Part shown: one piece after another, positions 1 through 9,700 of the stretch
Layout: each line of letters begins with the position of its first letter
Position numbering within the stretch: the stretch's first letter is position 1
DNA from: Agrilutibacter niabensis
Lineage (GTDB): Bacteria; Pseudomonadota; Gammaproteobacteria; Xanthomonadales; Xanthomonadaceae
DNA length: 64,000 nucleotides
NCBI RefSeq assembly: GCF_042657165.1
Contig: NZ_JBHSNJ010000013.1
Location: 434,001 to 498,000 of the forward strand
Reading direction: 5' to 3'
Translations under genes and position numbers: made by a program
The notes under the pieces: generated by a model
Told to the model about the DNA's origin: nothing
Database searches by the model: none
The model's input: the letters and a program-made list of their open reading frames with translations, nothing else

Positions 1-320
1 CCAGCAATCGCGAAGCGCGCGATCGCGCCGGTCAAGCCTCGCGCCAGATGGACCGCGGCCAGGTGTCCAACCGCGGCTCCGCGAGCAACAACATGCAGTC
101 CCGCTCGAACGCCCGCCAGCAGTACTCCGGCAGCCGTGACCAGGCCCGCAACAGCAACGCGTTCGCGGGCTCGCGCGGCAGCGCCAGCCAGACGCGCCAG
201 TCGTCCAGCCGCGGGCACAGCAGCTATTCCTCCTCACGTTCATCGGCCGGACGCAGCAGCGCCGGTCGCCAGATGTCGCGCCCGGCCCGCGGTGGTGGCG
301 GCGGCGGACGTCGTCGCTGA
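1..320 (+). CDS. C-terminal end of a DUF3300-type protein (5' truncated by the window)
   Basis: The frame is open from the left edge of the window, so only the last ~106 residues are visible. They form a low-complexity tail rich in Ser, Arg, Gln and Gly, ending in a poly-Gly/Arg stretch (GGGGGGRRR). DUF3300 proteins are secreted or lipid-anchored proteins whose C-terminus is a disordered Ser/Arg/Gln/Gly tail, and they are commonly encoded directly before a DUF2950 protein, as here (16 bp to the next start). The assignment rests on that neighbour and on tail composition only, because the conserved N-terminal domain is outside the window. Function is unknown. Confidence 0.6.
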   Translation, partial: SNREARDRAGQASRQMDRGQVSNRGSASNNMQSRSNARQQYSGSRDQARNSNAFAGSRGSASQTRQSSSRGHSSYSSSRSSAGRSSAGRQMSRPARGGGGGGRRR

Positions 321-336
321 TATGGGAGTGTCGAGC

Positions 337-1236
337 ATGAAAGCCTGCTTTCGCCTGCTGCCCCTGGTTGCCGCGCTGCTGATCGCCCCGGCGACCGTCT
401 GCGCACAACAGCCATTCCCCAGCCAGGAGGCCGCTGCCAAGGGGCTGCTGGCCGCCCTGGGCATGGACAGGGCCGACGCCGACCGGATTTCCCGGGTCGT
501 GGGACCGGACTGGCGTACCTATATCCCGGAGGGCAGCGTCGATCGCGAGGATGTCGACGCCTTCCTCGCGCGTTACCGGGAGAAGCATGTGTTCGAGCCC
601 GGACCGGAAGGCCGCACCTTCCTGGTCGTGGGCAACGACGCCTGGGTCTTCCCGATCCCGCTGGTCCGGGCCGACGCCGGCTGGACCTTCGATCTCAAGG
701 CCGGTGCACAGGAAATCCGAGAGCGGCGCATCGGTCGCAACGAACTGGATACGGAGCAGTCGGCGCTCGCCTACCACGACGCGCAGATGGACTACGCCTC
801 TACCGATCGCGACGGCGACGGCGTGCTCGAGTACGCGCAGAAATTCCTCAGCAGCGACGGCAAGCACGACGGGTTGTACTGGGCGGAAGAGCCGGGCGGG
901 GAGGAAAGCCCGCTGGGCCCGCTGTTCGGCGACGACACGCCCGATGGCGAGTGGCACGGCTACCACTACCGCATCCTCACCGCGCAGGGGCCTTCCGCCC
1001 CGGGCGGCGCCTATGACTACATGCTTGGCGACAACATGAACCGTGGCTTCGCGTTGATCGCCTGGCCGGCGAGATACGGCGACAGCGGCGTGATGAGTTT
1101 CATGATCAGCCACGAAGGCGACGTGTTCGAGAAGGACCTCGGCACCGACGGCGAGCAGACGGCCAAGGCGATGACAATCTTCGATCCGGACAGCAGCTGG
1201 AAGGAAGTCCAGACGCCGGGCACCGCCAGCCGCTAG
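337..1236 (+). CDS. DUF2950 family exported protein
   Basis: This 299-residue protein starts with a clear Sec signal peptide (basic MKACFR, then a hydrophobic core ending in TVCAQ), so it should be periplasmic. The body matches the DUF2950 pattern: a Phe/Pro-rich start after the signal (QPFPSQEAAAKGLLAAL), a Tyr-Ile-Pro-Glu-Gly stretch, an acidic DRDGDGVLEYA segment and a C-terminal region with WPARYGDSGVMSFM. The ATG at 337 was chosen because GGAG lies about 10 nt upstream and the signal peptide begins there; an in-frame ATG at 322 is possible. It forms a pair with the upstream DUF3300-type gene. No enzymatic role is established; the acidic repeats resemble metal-binding segments, but this is inference. 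Confidence 0.85.
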   Translation: MKACFRLLPLVAALLIAPATVCAQQPFPSQEAAAKGLLAALGMDRADADRISRVVGPDWRTYIPEGSVDREDVDAFLARYREKHVFEPGPEGRTFLVVGNDAWVFPIPLVRADAGWTFDLKAGAQEIRERRIGRNELDTEQSALAYHDAQMDYASTDRDGDGVLEYAQKFLSSDGKHDGLYWAEEPGGEESPLGPLFGDDTPDGEWHGYHYRILTAQGPSAPGGAYDYMLGDNMNRGFALIAWPARYGDSGVMSFMISHEGDVFEKDLGTDGEQTAKAMTIFDPDSSWKEVQTPGTASR

Positions 1237-1262
1237 GCGCCGCGGCATCGCTGCCGCGGCGC
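1237..1262. terminator. Hairpin between convergent genes
   Basis: An 11-bp perfect stem GCGCCGCGGCA / TGCCGCGGCGC with a 4-nt loop begins right after the DUF2950 stop codon and lies just before the 3' end of the convergent S9 peptidase gene. It has no U-tract, so it may be a Rho-assisted or attenuating hairpin rather than a classical intrinsic terminator. Confidence 0.5.
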
Positions 1263-1270
1263 GGGATCGC

Positions 1271-3640
1271 TTACTTCAGCGTGCGCTCGAACAATTCGAA
1301 GATGCGGCGGTACTCGTCGTACCACGCATCCGGATGCACGAAGCTGTGGCGCTCCAGCGGATACGGCGCGATCTCCCACTTGTCCTTGCGCAGCTCGATC
1401 AGGCGCTGCGTCAGCATCACCGAATCCTTGAAGAACACGTTGTCGTCGATCATGCCGTGCGCGATCAGCAGGTGGTCCTGCAACTTGTCGGCGTATTCGA
1501 TCGGCGATGAGACGAGGTAGGCCTCGGGGTCGAGTTGCGGCGTGTTGAGGATGTTCGAGGTGTACTCGTGGTTGTACTGCGACCAGTCGCTGACCGGGCG
1601 CAGCGCAGCGCCGGCCTTGAACGTGCCCGGCGAGCGGAACAGCGCCATGAAGGTCATGAAGCCGCCGTAGGAGCCGCCGTAGATACCGGCGCGATCCTTG
1701 TCGCCCTGCTTGGTGGTGGCCAGCCAGTCGAGGCCGTCGAGGTAATCCTCAAGCTCCGGATGGCCCATGTTGCGGTAGATCGCCGTGCGCCAGTCGCGGC
1801 CGTAGCCTTCCGAGCCGCGGTAGTCGAGGTCGAGCACGATGTAGCCGTGTTCGACCAGCATGTTATGGAACATCTGCTCGCGGAAGTATTCGGGCCAGCG
1901 GTCGTCGACGTTCTGCAGGTAGCCCGCGCCGTGCACGAACATCACGATCGGATACTTGCGTCCAGCCTCCGGGTTCTTCGGCCCATAGTACTTGCCCCAC
2001 ACCGTGCCGGCGCCGTGCCTGCTGGGCACCTGGACGTATTCGGGCTGCATCCAGTCGCGCGCCTTGAAGGCGTCCTTGCGCGTGTCGGTGAGCTGCTTCG
2101 CGCTGCCGCCACCCGAGGAGACCACGGACAGCTGCGGCGGCATGTAGGCGCGCGAATGGCGCACGAGCACTTGGGCGCCGTCGGGCGATAGCGAGAAATC
2201 CTCGACGCCACCGAGGTCAGTGAGCTCGCGCACGGCGCCACCGGCGCGATCGACCGCGCAGACTTCGTAATCGCCGGGCCACTTGCGGTTGCACAGGAAG
2301 TAGAAGGTCCGGCCATCCGGCGACAGCGTCGGCGCCGAGGCTTCCCACTGGCCCGAGGTCAGCGCGCGCGGCGTGCCGCCGTCGCTGAGGTACAGGTGCG
2401 AATGGCCGCTCTGTTCGGACAGCAGCCACAGCGCGTTGTCGGCGGTCCAGCCGAAATCATTGAAGCCCCAGTTGATCCATGCCGGGTCGGTGAGGCGATG
2501 GCGGGGCTGCAGCTTCGCGCTGGCGAGATCGATCGTGGCGATCCAGCGATCCTTGTTGTCGATCGCGCGCACCATCACCGCGGCGTTGCGGCCGTCATCG
2601 CTCCAGCGGATGGAGGGTGGGCCGCTGTTGTCGCCGCTGGTCAGTACCTGCACGTCGCGGTTGCCGGTGAGCGCGTCCTGCTTGGCTGTCTTGCGCAGCG
2701 CGGCCAGCGGATCGTCCTTGATGCCCGGCAGGGCATCGAACTTGAGTTCGCTGACCTTCGCGCTGGCTACATCCACCAGCCACAGGCGCTGCGGCAGCGG
2801 CGCGTTGTGGCCGACGCGCGTGCGCGCGTCCTCGAATTCCTCGTAACCCGATTCGGTCACGTACTTGGGCATCTTGCCGGCCTGGCCTTCGTCGGCGCCC
2901 TGCGCGGTGGTGACCACCAGCAACCAGCGTGCGTCGGGCGACAGCAGGCTGTCGACGATGGTGACGTCGCTGCCGAGATAAGCCGGCGCCGGCGCGCGCG
3001 TCGCATCCTCGTGGCGCCATTGCTGCTCCTGCACGCGCGCGGCATCGCGACGGGCCTTGTCGTCCTTCAGCGTGCTGATCATGCGCAGCTGGCGGTCGCG
3101 CAGGTCGTCGGCCTTGGGCGCGGCGTCGGGATCCTTTTCCGCCTTGATGAGCGCCGCCTGGCTCACGCCGGCGCCGGCACGCCACTGGTACCAGTCGTTG
3201 CCGAGCCGGAAGACCAGGTTGCCGTCGCGGCTCCATTGCGGGAGAGCCTCGGCGGCGTCGGTGCGCGTGACCTGGGTCAGCGCGCCGCTGCGGAGGTCGC
3301 GCACGAAGACGTCGCCGTTGCGCACGAAGGCCATGCGCGTGCGCTGCGGGTCGAGTGCCGGGTTCGCGGCGTCGAGCTCCGCGCGCGCGGCGCCCTCGAC
3401 CTTCTGCGCGGCGCCGCCCTCGACCGGCTGGCGCCAGGTGTCGCGGATCGTCGCGCCTTCACGCTTGAGCAGGTACTGCACCTGCTTGCCGTCCCACGAC
3501 CACCACGCCTGCTCCACCGGTGCGCCGATCCAGTCGGGATCCGCCATGACCTGCTGCAAGGTGAGGGAAGGAGCGGTCTGCGCCGTGGCAACGGCGGGCA
3601 GCAGCAGGGACAGGACAACGGGCAGGGCGGCGATACGCAT
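1271..3640 (-). CDS. Secreted S9 family peptidase (dipeptidyl/prolyl oligopeptidase type)
   Basis: This 789-residue serine peptidase has a signal peptide (MRIAALPVVLSLLLPAVATA), then about 500 residues of beta-propeller-like repeats and a C-terminal alpha/beta-hydrolase domain. The catalytic triad is visible: Ser657 in GGSYGGFM, Asp near residue 732 in HGMIDDNVF, and His near residue 765 in ERHSFVHP. The hydrolase-domain arrangement is that of the DPP-IV/acylaminoacyl-peptidase branch of S9, which removes dipeptides or acyl residues from short peptides. Predicted location is the periplasm. The start was placed at the Met that begins the signal peptide; 19 further upstream codons in frame look non-coding. 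The gene stands alone, convergent with DUF2950 and divergent from cydA. Confidence 0.9.
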   Translation of the reverse strand: MRIAALPVVLSLLLPAVATAQTAPSLTLQQVMADPDWIGAPVEQAWWSWDGKQVQYLLKREGATIRDTWRQPVEGGAAQKVEGAARAELDAANPALDPQRTRMAFVRNGDVFVRDLRSGALTQVTRTDAAEALPQWSRDGNLVFRLGNDWYQWRAGAGVSQAALIKAEKDPDAAPKADDLRDRQLRMISTLKDDKARRDAARVQEQQWRHEDATRAPAPAYLGSDVTIVDSLLSPDARWLLVVTTAQGADEGQAGKMPKYVTESGYEEFEDARTRVGHNAPLPQRLWLVDVASAKVSELKFDALPGIKDDPLAALRKTAKQDALTGNRDVQVLTSGDNSGPPSIRWSDDGRNAAVMVRAIDNKDRWIATIDLASAKLQPRHRLTDPAWINWGFNDFGWTADNALWLLSEQSGHSHLYLSDGGTPRALTSGQWEASAPTLSPDGRTFYFLCNRKWPGDYEVCAVDRAGGAVRELTDLGGVEDFSLSPDGAQVLVRHSRAYMPPQLSVVSSGGGSAKQLTDTRKDAFKARDWMQPEYVQVPSRHGAGTVWGKYYGPKNPEAGRKYPIVMFVHGAGYLQNVDDRWPEYFREQMFHNMLVEHGYIVLDLDYRGSEGYGRDWRTAIYRNMGHPELEDYLDGLDWLATTKQGDKDRAGIYGGSYGGFMTFMALFRSPGTFKAGAALRPVSDWSQYNHEYTSNILNTPQLDPEAYLVSSPIEYADKLQDHLLIAHGMIDDNVFFKDSVMLTQRLIELRKDKWEIAPYPLERHSFVHPDAWYDEYRRIFELFERTLK

Positions 3641-3865
3641 CGGTGATGGGCTGTAGGGAAAACCGCCGGAAGCGTAGCAGCACGGCGCTTTGCGCAATCG
3701 GGCCGTCGGTCATGCCCAGGCCGGCGCGGTAGCCCGCGGCCGCCTATTTTTGGGGTCGCTTCACCCTGCGCCGGTCCGGCCGGCCCCGATCTGATCCTGT
3801 TCGCGGCGATGGCCTCGGCGCACAATACGCGGCGCGGCGCACCCCACGCGTCGCGGAGTGCCTGC

Positions 3866-5269
3866 GTGGATGCACTGTTGCTGTCGCGGATCCAGTTCGG
3901 GTTCGTCATTTCCTGCCACATCCTCTTCCCCGCCTTCACCATCGGCCTGGCCAGCTGGCTGGCCTTCCTCGAATTCCGCTGGCTGCGAACGCGCGATGCA
4001 CTGTGGCGCGACCTGTATTTCTTCTGGCTGAAGATCTTCGCCGTGTCGTTCGGCATGGGCGTGGTCTCGGGCATCGTCATGAGCTTCCAGTTCGGCACCA
4101 ACTGGGCGGTGCTCAGCGAGAAGGCCGGCAACATCCTCGGGCCGCTGCTGTCCTACGAAGTGCTGACGGCGTTCTTCCTCGAGGCGACCTTCCTCGGCGT
4201 GATGCTGTTCGGCGCGAAGCGCGTGCCGGAAAAACTGCATTTCTTCGCCACCTGCATGGTCGCGCTGGGCACGCTGATCTCGACGTTCTGGATCATCTCC
4301 GCCAACAGCTGGATGCAGACGCCGCAGGGCTACACGCTCACCGCGGACGGCGTGTTCGAGCCGGCGAGCTGGTGGGCGATCGTGTTCAACCCGTCGTTCC
4401 CGTTCCGCCTCGCGCACATGGTGCTGGCGGCGTTCATCACCACCTGCTTCGTGATCGGCGGTGTCGGCGCGGGCTACCTGCGCCGCGGCGTGCACGTGGA
4501 AGCCGGCAAGCGGATGTTGCGGCTGGCGGTGGTGTTCGCGGCAATCGCGGTGCCGGTGCAGGTGTTCGTCGGCGACCAGCATGGCCTGAATGTCGGCGAG
4601 CACCAGCCGACCAAGCTCGCGGCGATGGAGGGGCACTGGGAGCAGGGCGAAAAAGGCGAAGGCGTGCCGCTGGTGCTGTTCGCGCTGCCGAACCAGCAGG
4701 CCGAACGCAACGACTACGAAATCGCGGTGCCCAAGCTCGGCAGCCTGATCCTCACCCATTCGCTCGACGGCGAGATCCAGCCGCTGAAGGCGGTCCCGGC
4801 CGATGATCGCCCGCCGGTGGCACCGGTGTTCTTCGCCTTCCGGGTGATGGTCGGCCTGGGCACGACGATGCTGCTGCTGGTGCTGGCCTCGCTGTGGTCC
4901 TGGCGACGCAAGGCGCTGTTCGAATCGCGCTGGCTCTTGAATGGCTGGCGCGCGATGACGCTGTCCGGCTTCGTCGCGATCCTCGCCGGCTGGTACGTGG
5001 TGGAAATCGGCCGCCAGCCCTACGTGATCTACGGCCTGCTGCGCACCGCCGATGCGGTGACGCCGACGCTGGCGGCTGGCAGCGTGCTGGCGTCGCTGAT
5101 CGTGTTCGCAGCGGTCTACTTCACCGTGTTCGGCGCCGGCGTCTGGTACCTGCTGAAGCTGGTCCGCAAGGGGCCGCAGCCGCACGAGCCGGCGCCGCAG
5201 ACCGAAGGCGGCGAGAAGACGCCGGCGCGGCCGCTGTCGGTGGGCGGCGCCGAAGGGGAGGGCGCGTGA
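3866..5269 (+). CDS. cydA: Cytochrome bd-type quinol oxidase subunit I (cyanide-insensitive type)
   Basis: This is the haem-bearing quinol-oxidising subunit of cytochrome bd, a multi-pass inner-membrane protein that reduces O2 to water. Visible signatures are the N-terminal SRIQFGFVISCHILFPAF with the haem b595 His at residue 18, FRLAHMVL with the haem b558 His near residue 184, and GWYVVEIGRQPY near 375-386. At 467 residues it lacks the long Q-loop of the E. coli enzyme, which places it in the short-loop CioA-like group. I chose the GTG at 3866 because family proteins start with (M)DALLLSRIQF and a GGAG-like site precedes it; the ATG at 3809 would add an unsupported leader. It overlaps cydB by 1 nt. 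No separate cydX-like micro-ORF was recognised after cydB. Confidence 0.93.
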   Translation: MDALLLSRIQFGFVISCHILFPAFTIGLASWLAFLEFRWLRTRDALWRDLYFFWLKIFAVSFGMGVVSGIVMSFQFGTNWAVLSEKAGNILGPLLSYEVLTAFFLEATFLGVMLFGAKRVPEKLHFFATCMVALGTLISTFWIISANSWMQTPQGYTLTADGVFEPASWWAIVFNPSFPFRLAHMVLAAFITTCFVIGGVGAGYLRRGVHVEAGKRMLRLAVVFAAIAVPVQVFVGDQHGLNVGEHQPTKLAAMEGHWEQGEKGEGVPLVLFALPNQQAERNDYEIAVPKLGSLILTHSLDGEIQPLKAVPADDRPPVAPVFFAFRVMVGLGTTMLLLVLASLWSWRRKALFESRWLLNGWRAMTLSGFVAILAGWYVVEIGRQPYVIYGLLRTADAVTPTLAAGSVLASLIVFAAVYFTVFGAGVWYLLKLVRKGPQPHEPAPQTEGGEKTPARPLSVGGAEGEGA

Positions 5270-6276
5270 TGGAGTATTGGCTGCCCGTCCTGTGGTTCGG
5301 CGTGATCGGCTTCGGCGTGCTGATGTACGTGTTGCTCGACGGCTTCGTGCTCGGACTGGGCATCCTCGCGCCGTTCGCGGAGGACGAGCACCAGCTCGAC
5401 CACATGATGAACACCGCCGCGCCGATCTGGGACGGCAACGAAACCTGGCTGGTTCTCGGCGGTGCCGGCCTGCTGGCGGCGTTCCCGAAGGCGTATGCCC
5501 TGGTGCTGTCGGCCCTGTACCTGCCGGTGTTGCTGATGCTGATCGCGCTGGTGTTCCGCGGCGTCGCCTTCGAGTTCCGCTTCAAGGCCCACCGCGCCAA
5601 GCCGGCCTGGGGCGCGGCATTCGCGCTGGGTTCGATGTTCGCGGCCTTTGCGCAGGGCGTGATCCTCGGTGCGCTGGTCGAAGGCATGCCGCTGCAGGGC
5701 GGCAAGTACGTGGGCGGCGCGTTCGGCTGGTTCAGTCCGTTCTCGATGCTCACCGGCGTCGCCGTCGTGTTCGGCTACGCGCTGCTGGGCTCCACCTGGC
5801 TGATCCTGAAGACCGAAGGCCGCATGCAGCAGATCGCGCGCACGCTGACACGGCCGCTGGTGCTGGTGGTCGTCGCGTTCATGGGCCTGGTCAGCGCGTG
5901 GCTGCCGTTCCTCGACTCGCGGATCATGGCGCGCTGGTTCGAAGGCGGGAATTTCTGGTGGCTCGCACCGGTGCCGCTGCTGGCGCTGATCAATGCGTTC
6001 GCGTTGTGGCGCGCGACGATGAAGCAGGATCGCGATGCGGCCCCGTTCGTGCTGACCCTGTGTTTCTTCGTGCTCGGCTTCGCCGGACTCGTGCTGGGCA
6101 TCTGGCCGAACATCGTGCCGCCGTCGCTGTCGATCTGGGACGCGGCATCGCCGCCGTCGTCGCAGGGCTTCGTGGGCGTGGGTCTGATCGTGTTGCTGCC
6201 GGCGATCCTGGGCTACACGTGGTGGTCGTACAGCGTGTTCAAGGGCAAGGTCGCGGCGGACGCGGGGTATCACTGA
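5269..6276 (+). CDS. cydB: Cytochrome bd-type quinol oxidase subunit II
   Basis: This 335-residue, roughly nine-helix membrane subunit supports the haem subunit of the bd oxidase. The family signature is clear: MEYWLPVLWFGVIGFGVLMY followed by LLDGFVLGLGIL, then NTAAPIWDGNETWLVLGG and an FRFKAHRAK loop. The start codon overlaps the cydA stop (TGATG), with GGGGAGG about 8 nt upstream, indicating translational coupling. Together the two genes encode a high-affinity or stress-tolerant terminal oxidase. No bioenergetic regulator lies next to it. Confidence 0.94.
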   Translation: MEYWLPVLWFGVIGFGVLMYVLLDGFVLGLGILAPFAEDEHQLDHMMNTAAPIWDGNETWLVLGGAGLLAAFPKAYALVLSALYLPVLLMLIALVFRGVAFEFRFKAHRAKPAWGAAFALGSMFAAFAQGVILGALVEGMPLQGGKYVGGAFGWFSPFSMLTGVAVVFGYALLGSTWLILKTEGRMQQIARTLTRPLVLVVVAFMGLVSAWLPFLDSRIMARWFEGGNFWWLAPVPLLALINAFALWRATMKQDRDAAPFVLTLCFFVLGFAGLVLGIWPNIVPPSLSIWDAASPPSSQGFVGVGLIVLLPAILGYTWWSYSVFKGKVAADAGYH

Positions 6277-6433
6277 GGCGGGACCGGGTCTTCGGGCACC
6301 GGACAACGACGCGGTCGGCAGCCGGAAATCCAGGCTTGCTGACCGCGCTGTTCACGATCGCGGATTCCCCATTCGCGATCCCCCGCCGTATGCTGTGCTC
6401 GTTGTCACGCTGCGAGCCCGTCCCCCGAGCGCA

Positions 6434-6703
6434 ATGCAAGCCTACGTCTACAAAAGCCTCCGCAAAGCCGACACCTATGTGTACCTGGGCGCCCGCGACG
6501 ACTTCGCGCGCCTGCCCGAACCGCTGCGGTCCCAACTGGGCAGCCTGCAGTTCGTGCTCGAACTGGCGCTGACGCCGGAGCGCAAGCTCGCCCGCGAGGA
6601 TGCGGCGGTGGTGCGCGAAAACCTCGTCGCGCGTGGCTTCCACCTGCAGTTTCCGCCATCGGTCGAAGACCCGATGACGGAGGATTGGGGTACCGATGCC
6701 TGA
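6434..6703 (+). CDS. ycgL: YcgL domain protein
   Basis: A small 89-residue protein of the YcgL family, cytosolic and of unknown function. The family hallmark is the start MQAYVYKSLRKADTYVYL, and it ends in a short acidic tail after the motif LVARGFHLQFPP. The start at 6434 fits the family N-terminus; 13 upstream in-frame codons are ignored. Its stop overlaps the start of the ankyrin-repeat gene by 8 nt, so the two are probably co-transcribed and translationally coupled. Confidence 0.88.
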   Translation: MQAYVYKSLRKADTYVYLGARDDFARLPEPLRSQLGSLQFVLELALTPERKLAREDAAVVRENLVARGFHLQFPPSVEDPMTEDWGTDA

Positions 6704-9700
6704 GGCCATCGTGGCGGGTCCCGTCGTGCAACCGGCCCGCTGGCCGCTGTGGGCGATGCTCGCGGGCGGCGTCGTGCTGAGCGTGCTGGCGGGCTTGGCC
6801 GGTGGGCTTGCCGGGGGAATTCCTGCGGCGATCGCAGCGGTGCTGGCGCAGCCGGCCTGCGCGCTGGCCATTTCCCAGTTCCGGGGGCGCCACATCGTCT
6901 CGCCGCGTGCGCTGCTGCGTGAAGGCGGCTGGCTCACCCTGCTGTGGGGCGGCGCCTTCGTCCTGGGGCTGGCGGTGATCACCTGGCCGTTGTCCGCACT
7001 GATCGAAGGCGGGTCGCTGATGGCCGCGCTCGGCCTGAGCCTGATGGCCGGCGTGCTGCTGGTGTGCCTGTGGCGCCTGTGGCCGCTGTGGCACGGCCTT
7101 GAAACCGAGGGCGGCACGCTGGCGCAACACTGGCGCGAGCTGGGTGAACTCGATGCCGGCGCCTGGCGTGGCTTGGGCGTGGCCGCGGTGGTGATCGCGG
7201 TGCTCGGCACGATCGCGCTGCTGGCGTGGCCGGGGCTGCTTGGCGACGGAACGCGCTGGACGCTGGCCGTGTCGCTGGCGTTGCTTTCGCCGGCGCTGCA
7301 CTGGCTGCTGCAGCGCGTCGCACCGGCCGATGCGCTGCCCGAGATCGAAGCCGCGATCGAAGCCGAAACCGACAACGCGGCGGAGCTGGCGCCCAGTGGC
7401 GTGCCGCTGGAAACCGAGCTCTATGCCGCCGCGCGCGCCGGCCGTGTCGAACAGGCCCTGCAACTGGTCGATGCCGGCGCCAATGTGCACGCGCCGCCGC
7501 CGTACGAGGAACGCGACCAGCGCAGCCTGGCCGTGCTCGCCGCTGTGCTGCCCGACCTGCGCCTGCTGCGCGCGCTGATCGCCCATGGTGTCGACCTCAA
7601 CGTCGCCCATGCCGGCATGACACCGCTGCTCGCCGCCACGCGCGACAGCTGGCACGGCCGTCCCGATGCGGTGATGACGCTGCTGGCCAACGGCGCCGAT
7701 CCGCGCGCCGTCGACCATGACGGCAACACCGCGCTCCACCACGCCGCGCGCAGTTCCGATCCCGGCGTGGCCGCGCTGCTGCGCGATGCCGCGGCCGAAG
7801 TCGATGCGCTCAATGTCGATGGCCTCTCGCCGCTGGGCGTCGCCTGCGCCGCCGGCAACTGGCGGCTGGCGAAGTTCCTGCTCGAGCGCGGCGCCCGGCC
7901 CGAACCCGCCGGCGGCCAGCCGGCACTGCTGGCGGCGGCCGGGACCGAGGAAGACGACGCGGCCGGCGTGCAGCTGCTGCTCAAGCAGAAGGCCAAGGTC
8001 GATGCGCGTGATGCGCAGGGCCGCAGTGCGCTGCACGAAGCGGCCTTCGCCGGCCACGCCGAGATCGTCGAGACGCTGCTCGGTGCCGGCGCCGACGCCG
8101 CCGCCACCGATCGCCTCGCCCGCACGCCGGTGCTCGAAGCCGCGGGCGGCGGCCACCTCGCGGTGCTCGAGCGCCTGCTGGCGCAGCTGCCCAAGGGCGG
8201 TGCCAGCGAAGCCGCCGCCGTCGATGCGCACGGCCGCGGCGCACTGATGCTGGCGGCAATGTCGGAGAACGCCACGCCCGCCCTGGTCGAGCGGCTGCTC
8301 GCGCTGGGGCTGGACGCCGACCAGCGCGACTTCGACGACAAGCGCGCCATCGACCGCGCGGCCGAAGCCGGCCGCTGGGCGCTGGTCGCGGCGCTCGATC
8401 GCGCCTATCCGCTGCCCTCGGCGGTGAGCGACGCGGCGGACACACCCGATACGCCGCTGCCCGACCGTGCCCCCGCCGCGCTGTTGCGCGAAGGCCTGCA
8501 CGATCGCCGCGGTGCCGAACTGGCCGGCCTCGCGCAACTGCTCAACGCCGGCGAGCTCGGGGCCCTGCTGCACGACGAAGCCCCCGCACCGGGCGCGGAA
8601 CAGGTCGAACGCCTGCTGCTGTGGGGCGCCGATCCCGGCGTGCGCGATGCGCAGGGCGATTCGCCGCTGTTCGCGCTGCTCAGCCGCGGCCCCACCGCGA
8701 TGCCGGCGCTGCAGGCGCTGCTGCGGCGTGGCGTCTCGCCGGCCGGCGCCGGCGGTCTCGCGCGCTTCCTTGCCGCCTGTTCGGCGAGCGAGCAGGCCGC
8801 GCGCGGCCTCGAGTACTTCGCCCTCGACCTGATCGAACGCGGCGCCGATCCGTTCGCCGCGTCGCCCGCCGGCGATCCGCCGCTGGCGCTGGCGGTGCGC
8901 CTGGGCTGGTCGCGACTGGTCGATCGCCTGCTCGCCATCGGCGTGAGCCTGGACGGGCGCGACAGCCACGGCATGAGCGCGCTGCACCTGGCCGCCGCGC
9001 TGGGGCGCGAGCCGATGCTCAAGAAGCTGGTCGCGCAGGGCGCCGCCCCCGATCTGCTCGCGGCCGACGGTCAGACGCCGCTCGGCGTCGCGCTGGCGTC
9101 GGGACGCCGCGACCTGGCCGATTGGCTCGACTGGCGCGGCTGGCCGCTGCCGCGTCGGCCGCTGCGTGCCCAGGACGTGCCGGCCGCGGCGATCGTCGGC
9201 GACGCCGATGCGGTGCGCCGCCTGCTCGACCTCGGCCTGCCGGTGGATGCCCCCGACAGCCAGGGCTGCAGCGCGTTGCTGCGCGCGGCTGGAGGCGGTC
9301 ATCGCGCGGTCGTCGACCTGCTGCTGGCGCGCGGCGCCGATCCGCAACTCGCCGCGAATTCCGGTGCAACGCCGCTGTCGGCGGCGGTGAGCATGCGTCA
9401 TGCCGAAGTGGTCGACCGCCTGATCGCCGCCGGCGTCTCGCTGGAACAGCGACTCCCTGGCGAGCTCACCGTGCTGATGGTCGCCAGCGCCCTGGGCCTG
9501 CCCGACATGGCTGCGCGCCTGCTCGCCGCCGGTGCCAACGTCCATGCGACCGACGCGCAGGGCCGCACCGCGCTGCACTGCGCGGCGATGTTCGGTTTCA
9601 CCGCCCGCGAACGCGCGCGCCTGGTGGCGCTGCTCGACACCCTGCTGCTCGCGGGCGCGGAAGCCGACCTGCCCGCCGCGGGCGCGACGCCGCTGCTGCT

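Noticed and set aside
2396..3646. Long plus-strand frame opposite the S9 peptidase
   Set aside because: No signal, domain or ribosome-binding site; composition is typical of antisense frames in high-GC DNA, and the S9 triad on the minus strand is intact.
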